This document shows positions 53,583-62,407 of a DNA stretch of 64,000 nt, piece by piece. The position numbers were made by a program, and so were the translations under genes. This stretch comes from CAYSYY01 sp964576115 [NCBI: uncultured Gemmatimonadota bacterium] (lineage in GTDB: Bacteria > Blakebacterota > Blakebacteria > Blakebacterales), in contig CAZNUA010000011.1 of the NCBI GenBank assembly GCA_964576115.1, positions 26,687 to 90,686 on the forward strand, given 5' to 3'. The notes below the pieces were generated by a model. The model was not told the origin of the DNA. It searched no databases and saw only the letters and a program-made list of their open reading frames with translations. Within the stretch, counting starts at the first letter, position 1. Each line of letters opens with the position of its first letter.

Positions 53583-53727
53583 GATTGACCTCTCTCGCGG
53601 TGACGGCCGGAGGGAAGGCCGGTAGGGGAGCGGTATCGGGGAGGCGGTATCGGGGGGAGGGTGTCAGTCGGGCGATACCGGGGGGTCAGTGTACGGGGGG
53701 GTGATTCGAGGTTCCGGACCGAGCCGC
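53583..53727 (-). repeat. Short GATACCG repeats upstream of the lamin-tail gene
   Basis: The 145-nt gap contains GGTATCGGGG at 53632-53641 and again at 53647-53656 (plus strand), with an inverted copy CGATACCGGGG near 53683-53693. G-runs dominate the region. No clear promoter or terminator is seen. Confidence 0.5.
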
Positions 53728-54804
53728 TCAGGCTGGTCCGCCGGGAGGTTCCTCCTCCGCCGGCCGGAGCTCGATCGCGGGAAGCTTCATCGAAGGATCG
53801 GCGTCGAGTTCGAGCCCGTCAGCCTCACCCCCCGCCAGGTGGAAAGCACCTGCGGCGGCGATCATGGCTGCATTGTCGGTGCACAGTCGCGGACTGGGAA
53901 AGGCGACTTCGATCGAGCGGCGGCGGGCCAGGTCGACGAGTTCGCGGCGCAGGAGCCGATTGTTGGCCACCCCTCCCGCTACTCCAACCCGGGGGGCATC
54001 GGTTTCATCCAGGGCGGCTTCGATCCCCGCGATCAGAGCTGCCACGACGGCACGGCGGAAAGCCGTCGCCACCTCCCCGCGCTTTTCCTCCTGCCCGGCG
54101 GAAGACAGCTGACGCCAGGCCTGCATGACAGCCGTCTTCAGTCCACTGAAGGAAAAATTGTGCCCCGGCCGATCGACCGAGGCGACCGGAAAAGAGAGTT
54201 CGGTGCGGAGTGTTTCCTCGGCCAGCCGGTCGACTCCGGCTCCTGCCGGATAGGGTAAACCGAGCATGACCCCGACCTTGTCGAAGGCCTCTCCGGCGGC
54301 GTCGTCAACAGTGGCGCCGAGACGGCGGTAGGCTCCCAGATCCTCGACCATATGCAGCTCGGTATGACCTCCGCTGGCGATCAGGATCAGAAAAGGGGGG
54401 CGCCATTCGGGATCCTCGAGCAGGAGGCTGAAGATGTGTCCCTCGAGGTGGTTGACGCCCACCAGGGGCAGTCCGGTGCCCAGCGCCAGGGCTTTGGCGA
54501 CCGAGAGGCCCACCAGGAGAGCTCCGATCAGACCGGGTCCCCGCGTGACGGCTATACCGTCCAGATCGGACCAGGCTGCTCCGGCCGTTTCCATGGCCTG
54601 TCTGATACTGGGCAGAACCAGCCGCAGGTGCTCGCGCGAAGCGACCTCCGGGACCACTCCGCCCCAGTCGGTGTGGACCTCCTGGGTGACGACCACGTTG
54701 GAGAGGATGCTCCTCCAACCGGTGACCACCGCTGCAGCGGTTTCATCACACGAGGTTTCGATCCCCAGCACCCGGGGACGGTCCACGCCCTGAGCCTGCA
54801 CCAT
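53728..54804 (-). CDS. tsaD: tRNA N6-adenosine threonylcarbamoyltransferase
   Basis: 358 residues. It carries out the last step of t6A37 formation in ANN-decoding tRNAs. GIETSCDETAAAVV at the N-terminus, metal-binding HLEGH, SGGHTELHMVEDLGAYRRLG then TVDDAAGEAFDKV, GHNFSFSGLKTAV, GGVANNRLLR and CTDNAAMIAAAG are all present. The partner genes tsaB/tsaE/tsaC are not in the window. Confidence 0.97.
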   Translation of the reverse strand: MVQAQGVDRPRVLGIETSCDETAAAVVTGWRSILSNVVVTQEVHTDWGGVVPEVASREHLRLVLPSIRQAMETAGAAWSDLDGIAVTRGPGLIGALLVGLSVAKALALGTGLPLVGVNHLEGHIFSLLLEDPEWRPPFLILIASGGHTELHMVEDLGAYRRLGATVDDAAGEAFDKVGVMLGLPYPAGAGVDRLAEETLRTELSFPVASVDRPGHNFSFSGLKTAVMQAWRQLSSAGQEEKRGEVATAFRRAVVAALIAGIEAALDETDAPRVGVAGGVANNRLLRRELVDLARRRSIEVAFPSPRLCTDNAAMIAAAGAFHLAGGEADGLELDADPSMKLPAIELRPAEEEPPGGPA

Positions 54805-54816
54805 GCGGAGCCTTCC

Positions 54817-55740
54817 TCAGTATTCGGTCACCCGCACGGCGGCTGGCTCGAGCCGCAGCAGGGTGATGCCTTCGGGGAGCTCGACGAGGGGTTCGACCGC
54901 AACCATACGATCGGGGGAATGAGTATTCAGATCCACGGTCAGGGTGATATCCGAGGCGACCATCTCGGCCAGCACGCCGACCCCGCCTTTGACGGTCACG
55001 GTGATCCGGCGGGGCTCGGTCACATACCGTTCGGGCCGGGTGGTGCCGGTGAAGGTGATCGGAATGTCGGCAAAGGTCCGCTGACCGATTTCCTGAACGT
55101 CCTGCAGGATGCGAACCGTCTCGGATTCGCACCGGCAGTTATACACTGCCGGTAGAATCAGAGCGGTTTCGGCCTCGACCAGAGCGCGGGCCCGGTTGAC
55201 GAACAGGGTGTCGGTTTCCACGGCCGTAATCGCCTGCAGGGCAGTACGCGGCCCGGTGAGAGTGACCGAATCGGGCATGGCCCGCAGGGTTCCCACGGTG
55301 GTGAAACCGGCTGCCGGTGAGATCCGGGCCTGGGGACGGACGGGAACACGGCGGGTGATTTTTTCATCGAGGACGATCGTCACCCCGGTCGGGGGCAGCA
55401 CCTCGACGATCTCGAGTCCGAGACCTTCGGGGGCGACGACGTTTTCCACCCCGAGGTTGTAGCGGGCCCGTCGCTCTACCCCGCTGGCATCCCGCTGGAC
55501 TCTCACATCCCGCCAGCGCAGGGTCAGCAGGCGCTTGCCCCGGCCGCGGAACCGCACCTCGAGCGATTCGGGTACCTCTCGGGCCACCACCAGGTCGGCC
55601 GCGACCCCGACGACCTCGAAGGGGATGCTGCGTACCAGCTCATAGTCCCGTTCGGTCGCCGTATGGAACCAGAGCAGCAGGGCGACCGCCAGAGAACCGA
55701 GCTTCAAGCCGAGATTGTGTGTCAACCAGTTACGATCCAT
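54817..55740 (-). CDS. YbbR-domain membrane-anchored protein (CdaR-like)
   Basis: 307 residues. One N-terminal transmembrane helix (LGLKLGSLAVALLLWFHTAT, about 9-28) and then about three to four YbbR repeats (VRSIPFEVVGV..LVVAREVPESLEVRFRGRG, RVPVRPQARISPAAGFTTVG, PDSVTLTGPRTAL). YbbR/CdaR proteins in Gram-positives regulate the diadenylate cyclase CdaA, which is normally encoded beside them; here tsaD lies downstream and a zinc ribbon upstream, so that link is not shown. Confidence 0.88.
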   Translation of the reverse strand: MDRNWLTHNLGLKLGSLAVALLLWFHTATERDYELVRSIPFEVVGVAADLVVAREVPESLEVRFRGRGKRLLTLRWRDVRVQRDASGVERRARYNLGVENVVAPEGLGLEIVEVLPPTGVTIVLDEKITRRVPVRPQARISPAAGFTTVGTLRAMPDSVTLTGPRTALQAITAVETDTLFVNRARALVEAETALILPAVYNCRCESETVRILQDVQEIGQRTFADIPITFTGTTRPERYVTEPRRITVTVKGGVGVLAEMVASDITLTVDLNTHSPDRMVAVEPLVELPEGITLLRLEPAAVRVTEY

Positions 55741-55761
55741 GGGGGGCGGAATCCCGTCCGC

Positions 55762-55959
55762 CTACTTCTTGACCGGCGCTCTCCCGAGCTCGTACCCCAG
55801 ACTCACCTCACCGTTGTCGATACGAATGTGAAAGCCGCATTCGGGATTCGAGCAGACCCAGGCCTTGTACATAATACTCGCTCCGTCACGACCGTAATCG
55901 GAAAGCGGCAGCAGAGTTCCGTTATTACACTTCAGACATTCAGGAAAGGTCATGTCCAT
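55762..55959 (-). CDS. Small zinc-ribbon-like protein
   Basis: 65 residues. Four Cys in the pattern C8-x2-C11 ... C36-x4-C41 (PECLKCNNG and WVCSNPECGFHIRI) suggest one zinc-ribbon knuckle pair. The C-terminus is basic (GRAPVKK). It starts upstream of the YbbR gene, 21 nt away, and could be co-transcribed with YbbR-tsaD. Role unknown; such small ribbons often act in transcription or translation complexes. Confidence 0.7.
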   Translation of the reverse strand: MDMTFPECLKCNNGTLLPLSDYGRDGASIMYKAWVCSNPECGFHIRIDNGEVSLGYELGRAPVKK

Positions 55960-56076
55960 GCGGGGTACTCACCTCCCCTCCGCGCGTCAGTCCACCTCAT
56001 CCGCCGGCCTGCACCTCAACCGGCTGAAAAGCGTGGTGAGTATAGGGAAGGCACCCGGGGGGGTCAACCCCCCTCC

Positions 56077-56105
56077 TTGACACTCCCCGGGCCCGGGCCT
56101 AGCCT
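56077..56105 (+). promoter_or_regulatory. Promoter of cstA
   Basis: Consensus -35 TTGACA (56077-56082), 17-nt spacer, weak -10 TAGCCT (56100-56105), 34 nt before the ATG. The spacer contains CCCGGGCCCGGG. Confidence 0.55.
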
Positions 56106-56138
56106 GTCGGAACCACGCCTGGGGAAGGTTAACGTGCC

Positions 56139-57743
56139 ATGAACGCCGCCCTGCTCCTGCTTCTCGCCGTTCTCGCCATGATCGCCGGGTACCTGTTCTA
56201 CGGGCGGTTTCTGAGCCGCCGGCTCGGTCTGGATCCCGAAAGGCGCACCCCGGCTCACACCCGGCAGGACGGAGTGGACTACGTGCCGGCCCGCACCCCG
56301 GTGCTCTTCGGGCACCACTTCGCTTCGATCGCCGGAGCGGCTCCGATCATCGGTCCCGTCACGGCGGCGCTATTCGGCTGGATCCCCGTTTTCCTCTGGG
56401 TGCTCATCGGCTCGATCTTCATGGGGGGTGCCCATGACATGTCGAGTCTGGTGGCCAGCATCCGCCACCGCGGCCGCTCGATCGGCGAGATCATCGAAGA
56501 AAACATCGGGGTGAGCGGAAAGACCCTTTTTCTGATCTTCGCCCTGGCCACCCTGGTCCTGGTGGTAGCCGTTTTCGCCATGATCGTCGCCCGGACCTTT
56601 GCAGCTACGCCGCAAGCCGCCAGCGCTTCAGTCCTTTTCATCCTCCTGGCGGTCATATTCGGTCAGGCCCTCTACCGCCTGCGACTGCCGCTGGGCATCG
56701 CCACCGCGATCGGGGTGATACTGCTCTTTCTCTGCATCTGGCTGGGTGTGTCCCATCCCCTGACCCTGGGCGAAGGCACCTGGCTCTGGATTCTGCTCGG
56801 GTATGTTTTCGTCGCCTCGATCACTCCGGTCTGGGCCCTGCTGCAGCCCCGCGACTACCTGAACTCTTTCCTTCTGTACGCTTTGCTCCTCGGGGCTCTG
56901 ATCGGGATCCTGATCCAGCAGCCGACTATTCATCTGCCGGCCTTTACCGGTTTGCGGACCTCGCTGGGATTCATGTTCCCGGTCCTGTTCGTGACCGTGG
57001 CCTGCGGAGCCATTTCGGGTTTCCACAGCCTGGTGGCGAGCGGGACCACCGCCAAACAGCTCAACAACGAACGTGACGCCCGACCGGTGGGCTACGGAGG
57101 GATGTTGACCGAGGGACTGCTGGCAGTCATCGCTCTGCTGGCGGTATCGATCCTGACCGCCTCGGATCACGCCGCCCGGCTGGCCGAGGCCGGACCGGTG
57201 GCACTATTCAGTGAAGGGGTGGGAGGTTTTCTGGGCACGCTGGGAATCGCCCCGGTGGTCGGGACCTCGTTCGCCGCCCTGGCGGTGAGCGCATTTGCCC
57301 TGACCAGCCTCGATACCGCCACCCGGCTGGCCCGGTACGCCTTCGCCGAATTATTTATCCACGGTCGTGAGACGGAGCAGGCACCCCCCCCGTCCTGGAC
57401 CCAGAACCGCTATCTGGGCAGTGCGGCGGTGGTGGCGGTCAGCGCCCTGCTCATATTCTCGGGGCAGTGGGAGACACTCTGGCCCCTTTTCGGGAGCGCC
57501 AATCAGCTCCTGGCCGCTCTGGCCCTGCTGGCCGTCAGTGTCTGGCTGACCCGCCGCGGCCGGGGCGCCACCTTCGTGCGCCTGCCGATGTACTTCATGT
57601 TCGCCGTCACGCTGACGGCTCTGCTCAGTTTTGCGTACAACCATCTGCTGGCGGGGGAATATCTGCTGAGCGGATTGAGCGTCGTGCTCTTCGTCCTGGC
57701 GGTCGTGCTGGCCGTTCACGCCGCCCGGGCCCTGAAGAAATAG
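56139..57743 (+). CDS. cstA: CstA-family transporter (carbon starvation protein A)
   Basis: 534 residues with about 13-15 hydrophobic helices; shorter than E. coli CstA (about 700). Family hallmarks: GVDYVPARTPVLFGHHFASI, AGAAPIIGP, SIFMGGAHDMSSLVASIRHR then GRSIGEI, WALLQPRDYLNS, SGFHSLVASGTTAKQLNNE, and FGSANQLLAALALL. It imports pyruvate or peptides when carbon is scarce. It is monocistronic, converging on the antitoxin gene with a 3-nt gap and no terminator. Confidence 0.93.
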   Translation: MNAALLLLLAVLAMIAGYLFYGRFLSRRLGLDPERRTPAHTRQDGVDYVPARTPVLFGHHFASIAGAAPIIGPVTAALFGWIPVFLWVLIGSIFMGGAHDMSSLVASIRHRGRSIGEIIEENIGVSGKTLFLIFALATLVLVVAVFAMIVARTFAATPQAASASVLFILLAVIFGQALYRLRLPLGIATAIGVILLFLCIWLGVSHPLTLGEGTWLWILLGYVFVASITPVWALLQPRDYLNSFLLYALLLGALIGILIQQPTIHLPAFTGLRTSLGFMFPVLFVTVACGAISGFHSLVASGTTAKQLNNERDARPVGYGGMLTEGLLAVIALLAVSILTASDHAARLAEAGPVALFSEGVGGFLGTLGIAPVVGTSFAALAVSAFALTSLDTATRLARYAFAELFIHGRETEQAPPPSWTQNRYLGSAAVVAVSALLIFSGQWETLWPLFGSANQLLAALALLAVSVWLTRRGRGATFVRLPMYFMFAVTLTALLSFAYNHLLAGEYLLSGLSVVLFVLAVVLAVHAARALKK

Positions 57744-57746
57744 AAC

Positions 57747-58085
57747 CTATCCCTCACCGGGCGCCGCCCCGGAGATCATCTCGAGCACCACCCGCAGCAG
57801 CGCCCCGGCCCCCTCGCCGAGCAGAACGTCGTGAGGGGTGCGTCCGCCGAGCCGGTTCAGGGGACGTTCCATCCAATCCGGTATCGAATCGGGGCGGAAC
57901 AGCCGCTCGAGACGGCGAGCGAGATCAGCAAGAGCCCGCAGCTGACGCGCGGCCATCGGACTGGGAACACTCTGCCCGGCTTCCCACCGGGCCACCGTGC
58001 GCACGCTCACGCCGATCACCCGTGCCGTCGCCTCCTGGGACAGTCCCAACCGTCGTCGCAGTTCGTTGAGTTCCGATCCATTCAT
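57747..58085 (-). CDS. Xre/MbcA/ParS-type antitoxin, orphan
   Basis: 112 residues. N-terminal helix-turn-helix (5-45: ELNELRRRLGLSQEATARVI, SVRTVARWEAGQ) followed by the toxin-binding domain of MbcA/ParS/Xre antitoxins (DUF2384), with DWMERPLNRLGGRTPHDVLL as the diagnostic W..P...LGG.TP..LL. The usual partner is a RES-domain toxin encoded immediately downstream; here the downstream neighbour is the convergent cstA, so no toxin is present. An inverted repeat (58108-58121) in front of the gene is a likely operator. Confidence 0.85.
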   Translation of the reverse strand: MNGSELNELRRRLGLSQEATARVIGVSVRTVARWEAGQSVPSPMAARQLRALADLARRLERLFRPDSIPDWMERPLNRLGGRTPHDVLLGEGAGALLRVVLEMISGAAPGEG

Positions 58086-58107
58086 ACCGACAGGATATCA
58101 TACCGTC

Positions 58108-58121
58108 ATGACAGATGTCAT
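58108..58121 (-). promoter_or_regulatory. Operator-like inverted repeat of the Xre antitoxin
   Basis: ATGACA-GA-TGTCAT, exact 6-bp arms, 23 nt upstream of the antitoxin ATG on the minus strand. Typical size for an Xre dimer site. Confidence 0.55.
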
Positions 58122-58316
58122 GTCATATCAGTCTGACTGCGGCGGTGCCACCCTGGCGCAGCAGCAGATCCGGCGTACCTGCAGCCGACGCGGTTCTCGG
58201 AACCGGTACCGCGATACCTGCCGTGCGGATCGGATTCCACCGGGCCGCTGATCGCCCTGCGTCGCGTTTCCGGCTGCCCCCCAGATATGGTGGCGGTCGA
58301 TATCGGAGTCCCCAAG

Positions 58317-58348
58317 AAAAAAATAAGACAGGCGGCTTTTTCGTCTTA
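58317..58348 (-). terminator. Orphan Rho-independent terminator facing left
   Basis: On the minus strand TAAGAC (58348-58343), 13-nt loop, GTCTTA (58329-58324), then seven T (58323-58317). No minus-strand gene lies upstream of it: the genes to its right are on the plus strand. Confidence 0.65.
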
Positions 58349-58482
58349 CCCATGTTTCTGATGTCTTACATTCGTATGTTGCCGCTTACTCCTTCCTTCT
58401 GTCGTCGTCATGCCTTACATTGAAGATCAGGGAATCCGCCCGTGGTTCGTTGTCCTGTTTGTACGACCGGAGAGCCGTGCGC

Positions 58483-58713
58483 ATGCCGATCGTCAATGCC
58501 TCATCTAAAGGACAGATTGTCATTCCGGCAAAGTTGCGCCGTAAATACCGTATCGAGAAAGGGACGAAACTCAACGTTCTCGACGGCGACGGCGAGATCA
58601 TCCTGCGGCCTGTTCTGCAGGATGCCGTCACCCAGGCCAAGGGGCTTTTCAGCGGGGGACTCTCGTCGCTGCAGGAACTGACCCGCGAGCGGCGTGAGGG
58701 CCTGCATCCGTGA
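58483..58713 (+). CDS. AbrB/SpoVT-type antitoxin
   Basis: 76 residues from ATG 58483 (MPIVNASSKGQIVIPAKLRR), GGAGA about 9 nt upstream; a longer reading has no support. Swapped-hairpin AbrB DNA-binding domain: SSKGQIVIPAKLRRKYRIEK then GTKLNVLDGDGEIILRPV. The C-terminal 30 residues (TQAKGLFSGGLSSLQELTRE) would neutralise the PIN toxin. Its stop overlaps the toxin start (GTGA), the usual vapBC coupling. Confidence 0.92.
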   Translation: MPIVNASSKGQIVIPAKLRRKYRIEKGTKLNVLDGDGEIILRPVLQDAVTQAKGLFSGGLSSLQELTRERREGLHP

Positions 58714-59138
58714 GCACGCCGATCGAGAACGGTCAGGTCCGCCGGCTGGTCCTCGATTCCCACGCCCTGCTGGCTTTTCTCGAAAACGACCGCGGCGCTG
58801 ACTTCGTGGCCAACGCCCTGGGTATGGCCAGTCAGAAAACACTGGAATGTTATATGTCGATCGTGAACTGGGGTGAGGTTTATTACAGCATCCTGCGCGC
58901 CAAGGGCGATCGACGGGCTCAGGAGGCAACGTTCGTCATCGATCAGCTCCCGATCGACATCGTGAACATGGACCTGAATCTGGTCCGCCGGGCAAGCACG
59001 TTCCGCGAGCAGTACCGGCTGCCCAACGGGCTCTGCTTCGCAGCCAGCCTGGCCGATTCGCTGACCTGCCCGGTCATGACCGGCGACGACACCTTCCGGC
59101 GGCTCGAGGAAGCGATCCAGATCCTATGGGTGAAGTAA
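58710..59138 (+). CDS. PIN-domain toxin (VapC-like), third acidic residue replaced
   Basis: 142 residues from GTG 58710. PIN ribonuclease fold: LVLDSHALLAFLE (Asp16), NWGEVYYSI (Glu56), and TGDDTFRRLE (Asp126/127). The central motif, normally with an Asp just before FAAALA, reads NGLCFAASLA, so that Asp is replaced by Leu108. PIN toxins usually cleave RNA with three to four carboxylates holding Mg or Mn, so activity may be reduced or lost. Partner of the AbrB-type antitoxin directly upstream. The last 13 nt overlap the metallophosphoesterase gene. Confidence 0.88.
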   Translation: MSTPIENGQVRRLVLDSHALLAFLENDRGADFVANALGMASQKTLECYMSIVNWGEVYYSILRAKGDRRAQEATFVIDQLPIDIVNMDLNLVRRASTFREQYRLPNGLCFAASLADSLTCPVMTGDDTFRRLEEAIQILWVK

Positions 59139-59788
59139 CCTTTCTGAGTCTCGGTGACATCCATGGCCGGATCGGCTGGACCGAGGAACTCCGTTCTGCG
59201 GCCAGTTCGGCTCACGCCGTCCTGCTCGTCGGCGACCTGACCAATTTCGGCGGCCCCGAGGAGGCCGGTCAGGTCATCGATGACATCGCGGCCCACTGCC
59301 CGCAGGTCTACGGCGTACCGGGGAACTGCGACAGTGTCGCGATCCTTGACTGGATGGCCGAAGCCGGTATTTCTCTGCACGGTCGCGGTCTCGAAATCGC
59401 CGCGGGGATCGGTGTCTGCGGAGTTGGCGGTTCGAATCACACGCCCTTCGGAACCCCGCTCGAATTCGACCCCGACGATCTGCAGTCGGCTCTGCAGTCC
59501 GGCTGGCAGGATATCGCCGGACTCGACGCCCGCATCATCGTTCACCACGCGCCTCCCTATCGCACCCGCTGCGATCGCACCCGCTTCGGTCTGCACACGG
59601 GTGTCAAGGGATTGCGGGCTTTCTGCGAAGCAGAGAAGCCCGAACTCGTCCTCTGCGGACACATCCACGAAGCCCGCGGTACCGACCGTATCGGCGAGAC
59701 CCCGATCGTCAACGGCGGCATGGCCGCCCGGGGCCACGGCACCCTTCTGACGGTTACGGAAGCAGGCGTGTCGGTCGAGCTACTCTGA
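59126..59788 (+). CDS. Calcineurin-like metallophosphoesterase
   Basis: 220 residues. Complete five-motif set: GDIHG (10-14), GDLTNFGG (36-43), GNCD (66-69), HHAPP, CGHIHE, giving a two-metal site. Similar to small YfcE/MPE phosphodiesterases. The ATG overlaps the end of the PIN gene, so it is probably in the same transcript; whether it belongs functionally to the toxin-antitoxin module is open. Substrate unknown. Confidence 0.9.
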   Translation: MGEVTFLSLGDIHGRIGWTEELRSAASSAHAVLLVGDLTNFGGPEEAGQVIDDIAAHCPQVYGVPGNCDSVAILDWMAEAGISLHGRGLEIAAGIGVCGVGGSNHTPFGTPLEFDPDDLQSALQSGWQDIAGLDARIIVHHAPPYRTRCDRTRFGLHTGVKGLRAFCEAEKPELVLCGHIHEARGTDRIGETPIVNGGMAARGHGTLLTVTEAGVSVELL

Positions 59789-59800
59789 ACACCCCTCAAG

Positions 59801-59826
59801 AAAAACGCCCCATGACGGGGCGTTTC
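59801..59826. terminator. Bidirectional terminator between phosphoesterase and DksA-like gene
   Basis: AAACGCCCC (59803-59811), loop ATGAC, GGGGCGTTT (59817-59825), with AAAAA on the left. On the minus strand the stem is followed by five T, on the plus strand by three. It separates the convergent genes. Confidence 0.88.
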
Positions 59827-59858
59827 CAGCAGCAGTATCCCGGTGCCGGGAAGCGGGT

Positions 59859-60314
59859 CTATTCCTCCTCACCCGAAATCGCAAGGGTGGACTGTTCCTC
59901 CTCCTCATCGCCGGGGAGCAGGGTCCGTTGAACCCGTTCCTGGCGCTGCTGATAGCGCCCCCCCATGCCCTCCTCCTCCTGCTGTCGCTTGCAGGCGGTG
60001 CAGAGCAGGGCGGTTGGGATCGCTTCGAGCCGCTCACGGCCGATATCGCCGCCGCAGCTCTCACAGGTGCCGTACGAGCCGTCGAGAACTTTCTCCAGAG
60101 CGTGATTGATCTCCTCCAGGCCGCGCGAGTCCTGTTCGATGAGTTTGGAGAGGTACTCCTTGTCATCGGAGAGGGTGACTTCTTCCTCGTACTCGGCCGC
60201 CCGCGAGTCGTTGATCTCGTCCAGCGTGCCCTGCAATCGACCCAGAGCGGAGAGCTTGCGCTCCCGCTCCTTCAAGATCAGCCGGGTGAAGTACTCGCGG
60301 TCCTTCTTGTTCAT
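59859..60314 (-). CDS. DksA/TraR-type C4 zinc-finger protein
   Basis: 151 residues. N-terminal coiled coil (10-75) and a C4 zinc finger C84-x2-C87 ... C105-x2-C108 (GTCESCGGDIGRERLEAI, LLCTACKR). Acidic residues DD (50-51) lie before the coil rather than at a clear coiled-coil tip. DksA-like factors enter the RNA polymerase secondary channel and adjust stress and rRNA transcription; some are simply RNAP-binding (CarD/YteA-like). The acidic C-terminal tail (DEEEEQ) is unusual. Confidence 0.88.
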   Translation of the reverse strand: MNKKDREYFTRLILKERERKLSALGRLQGTLDEINDSRAAEYEEEVTLSDDKEYLSKLIEQDSRGLEEINHALEKVLDGSYGTCESCGGDIGRERLEAIPTALLCTACKRQQEEEGMGGRYQQRQERVQRTLLPGDEEEEQSTLAISGEEE

Positions 60315-60440
60315 CAGAGTTCTCCCCGCAGTGCCTCACGATACACGTTCGTTTCTCCGGCCGGCGTTACCGACCAGGCGAAAAGGACGCATCAATGTAT
60401 CGGATTCCGGCCGTCTTTCAAACGAAAACCGGCAGCCTCG

Positions 60441-62372
60441 TTACTCTTTGTCTTCCTCCTCGTCAACGACTTCGTAATCGGCCTCGACCGGTTCGCCATC
60501 ATCGGCATCGGCCCCGGCGGCTGGACCGGCGGCCTCACCGGCTGCGGCACCCTCGGCATCCCCGGCCGCGGCGGCCTGCTGGTACATCTCCTGCGAGGCG
60601 GCGTGCCAGGCTTTCTCGAGCTTTTCGGTATCGGCTTTGATCGCCTCGAGGTTCTCACCCTTGAGCGTTTCTTTCAGATCGGCGACCGCGCTGACCACCG
60701 CCTGGCCGGTCTCGCTCGATAGTTGATCCTTCTGCTCCTCTATCTGCTTCTCGCTCATGTAGATCAGCTGTTCGGCCCGGTTACGCAGCTCCACCCGTTC
60801 CTTCTTCCTGGCATCTTCTGAGCGGTGCTCCTCGGCATCCTTGACCATCCGGTCGATTTCATCGCGGGACAGACCGCTCGAGGCTTCGATCTTGATGCTC
60901 TGCTCCTTGCCCGTGGCCTTGTCCTTGGCCGAGACATGCATGATTCCGTTGGCGTCGATATCGAAGCTCACCTCGATCTGCGGTACGCCGCGCGGCGCCG
61001 GAGGAATCCCGTCGAGCTGGAAACGGCCGATGGTCTTGTCGTCCAGGGCCATCTCGCGCTCGCCCTGCAGGACATGGATATCCACCTGAGTCTGGTTGTC
61101 CGACGCCGTCGAGAAGATCTCAGCCTTACGGGTCGGGATGGTGGTGTTCCTCTCGATCAGCCGCGTGAAGACCCCGCCGAGGGTCTCGATACCCAGCGAC
61201 AGAGGTGTGACATCGAGCAGGAGCACGTCGGTCACGTCACCGGCCAGCACGCCGGCCTGAATCGCGGCTCCGACCGCAACCACTTCATCGGGGTTCACAC
61301 CCTTGTGGGGATCGCGACCGAAGACCTCTTTGACCAGTTCCTGCACCTTCGGGATGCGGGTGGAACCACCGACCAGGATCACTTCGTCCACTTCTCCCTT
61401 CGACAGCCCGGCGTCTGCCAGGGCCTGCCGGCACGGCTCGACGGTTCTCTGGATCAGATCCTCGGTGAGCGATTCGAACTTGGCCCGCGTGAGCTGCAGG
61501 TTGAGGTGTTTCGGGCCGCTCTCGTCGGCGGTGATGAAGGGCAGGTTGATGTCGGTCTGCATCGTACTCGAAAGCTCGCACTTGGCCTTCTCGGCGGCTT
61601 CTTTGAGCCGCTGCAGAGCCATGGGATCCTTGCGCAGATCGATCCCCTCGGCCTTGCGGAACTCCTCGGCGATCCACTCCATGACGCGCTGATCGAAGTC
61701 ATCGCCGCCCAGGTGGGTGTCACCGTTGGTCGACTTGACCTCGAAGACACCCTCGCCCAGTTCGAGGATCGAGATATCGAAGGTCCCGCCTCCCAGGTCG
61801 TAGACCGCGATTTTCTCGTCCTTCTTCTGATCCAGCCCATAAGCCAGCGAGGCGGCGGTCGGCTCGTTGATGATGCGACGCACGTTCAGGCCGGCAATCT
61901 CACCTGCGTCCTTGGTGGCCTGACGCTGACTGTCGTTGAAGTACGCCGGGACCGTGATGACCGCTTCGGTGACTTCCTCGCCCAGGTAGTCCTCGGCCGT
62001 CTGCTTCATTTTCTGCAGGATCATGGCCGAGATCTCGGGCGGGCTGTACTCCTTGCCACCGGCTTTGACCCGCACGTCGCCCGCGGGTCCGCGTTCGGTT
62101 TCGAAGGGAACCTCTTCACGCTCGGTGCCCACCTCATCGAAGGCCCGGCCCATGAAACGCTTGATGCTGAAGACGGTATTGGTCGGGTTGGTAATGGCCT
62201 GCCGTTTGGCCGGCTGCCCCGTCAGACGCTCGCCCCCCTTGGTGAAGGCCACCACGCTCGGGGTCGTCCGGCCGCCCTCGGAGTTGGTAATCACGACCGG
62301 CTCGCCGCCCTCCATGACGGCCACGACCGAGTTGGTGGTCCCCAGATCGATACCGATGATTTTCTGTCCCAT
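60441..62372 (-). CDS. dnaK: Chaperone DnaK (Hsp70)
   Basis: 643 residues, standard. [13 protein letters not shown] (5-17), [29 protein letters not shown] in the ATPase domain; substrate-binding domain with [17 protein letters not shown]; lid helices; C-terminal low-complexity Ala/Gly/Asp linker and acidic EEEDKE end. ATP-dependent folding of client proteins with DnaJ and GrpE, which are not encoded nearby. GAGG precedes the ATG. hsp20 lies upstream on the same strand, with a hairpin between them. Confidence 0.98.
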   Translation of the reverse strand: MGQKIIGIDLGTTNSVVAVMEGGEPVVITNSEGGRTTPSVVAFTKGGERLTGQPAKRQAITNPTNTVFSIKRFMGRAFDEVGTEREEVPFETERGPAGDVRVKAGGKEYSPPEISAMILQKMKQTAEDYLGEEVTEAVITVPAYFNDSQRQATKDAGEIAGLNVRRIINEPTAASLAYGLDQKKDEKIAVYDLGGGTFDISILELGEGVFEVKSTNGDTHLGGDDFDQRVMEWIAEEFRKAEGIDLRKDPMALQRLKEAAEKAKCELSSTMQTDINLPFITADESGPKHLNLQLTRAKFESLTEDLIQRTVEPCRQALADAGLSKGEVDEVILVGGSTRIPKVQELVKEVFGRDPHKGVNPDEVVAVGAAIQAGVLAGDVTDVLLLDVTPLSLGIETLGGVFTRLIERNTTIPTRKAEIFSTASDNQTQVDIHVLQGEREMALDDKTIGRFQLDGIPPAPRGVPQIEVSFDIDANGIMHVSAKDKATGKEQSIKIEASSGLSRDEIDRMVKDAEEHRSEDARKKERVELRNRAEQLIYMSEKQIEEQKDQLSSETGQAVVSAVADLKETLKGENLEAIKADTEKLEKAWHAASQEMYQQAAAAGDAEGAAAGEAAGPAAGADADDGEPVEADYEVVDEEEDKE

Positions 62373-62407
62373 CTCAGAGCCTCTATTCTTTAATAATCAT
62401 CACACGT

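Larger units (their letters stand above)
58086..58482. other. Non-coding region between antitoxin and AbrB-PIN module
   Basis: 397 nt without a convincing gene. It holds the antitoxin operator (58108-58121), an orphan minus-strand terminator (58317-58348) and several TCTTAC/CCTTACAT-like words (58343-58350, 58363-58371, 58412-58420) that could be regulatory for the module on the right. A small reading frame on the plus strand (58115-58423) has no ribosome site and no protein-like features. Confidence 0.6.

Noticed and set aside
58115-58423. Possible 102-residue plus-strand gene
   Set aside because: No ribosome site, Arg/Ser/Pro-rich, overlaps the operator and terminator, and no protein-like pattern.
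59425-59450. tRNA T-arm-like GGTTCGAATC
   Set aside because: It lies inside the metallophosphoesterase gene, and no acceptor stem or anticodon arm can be folded around it.
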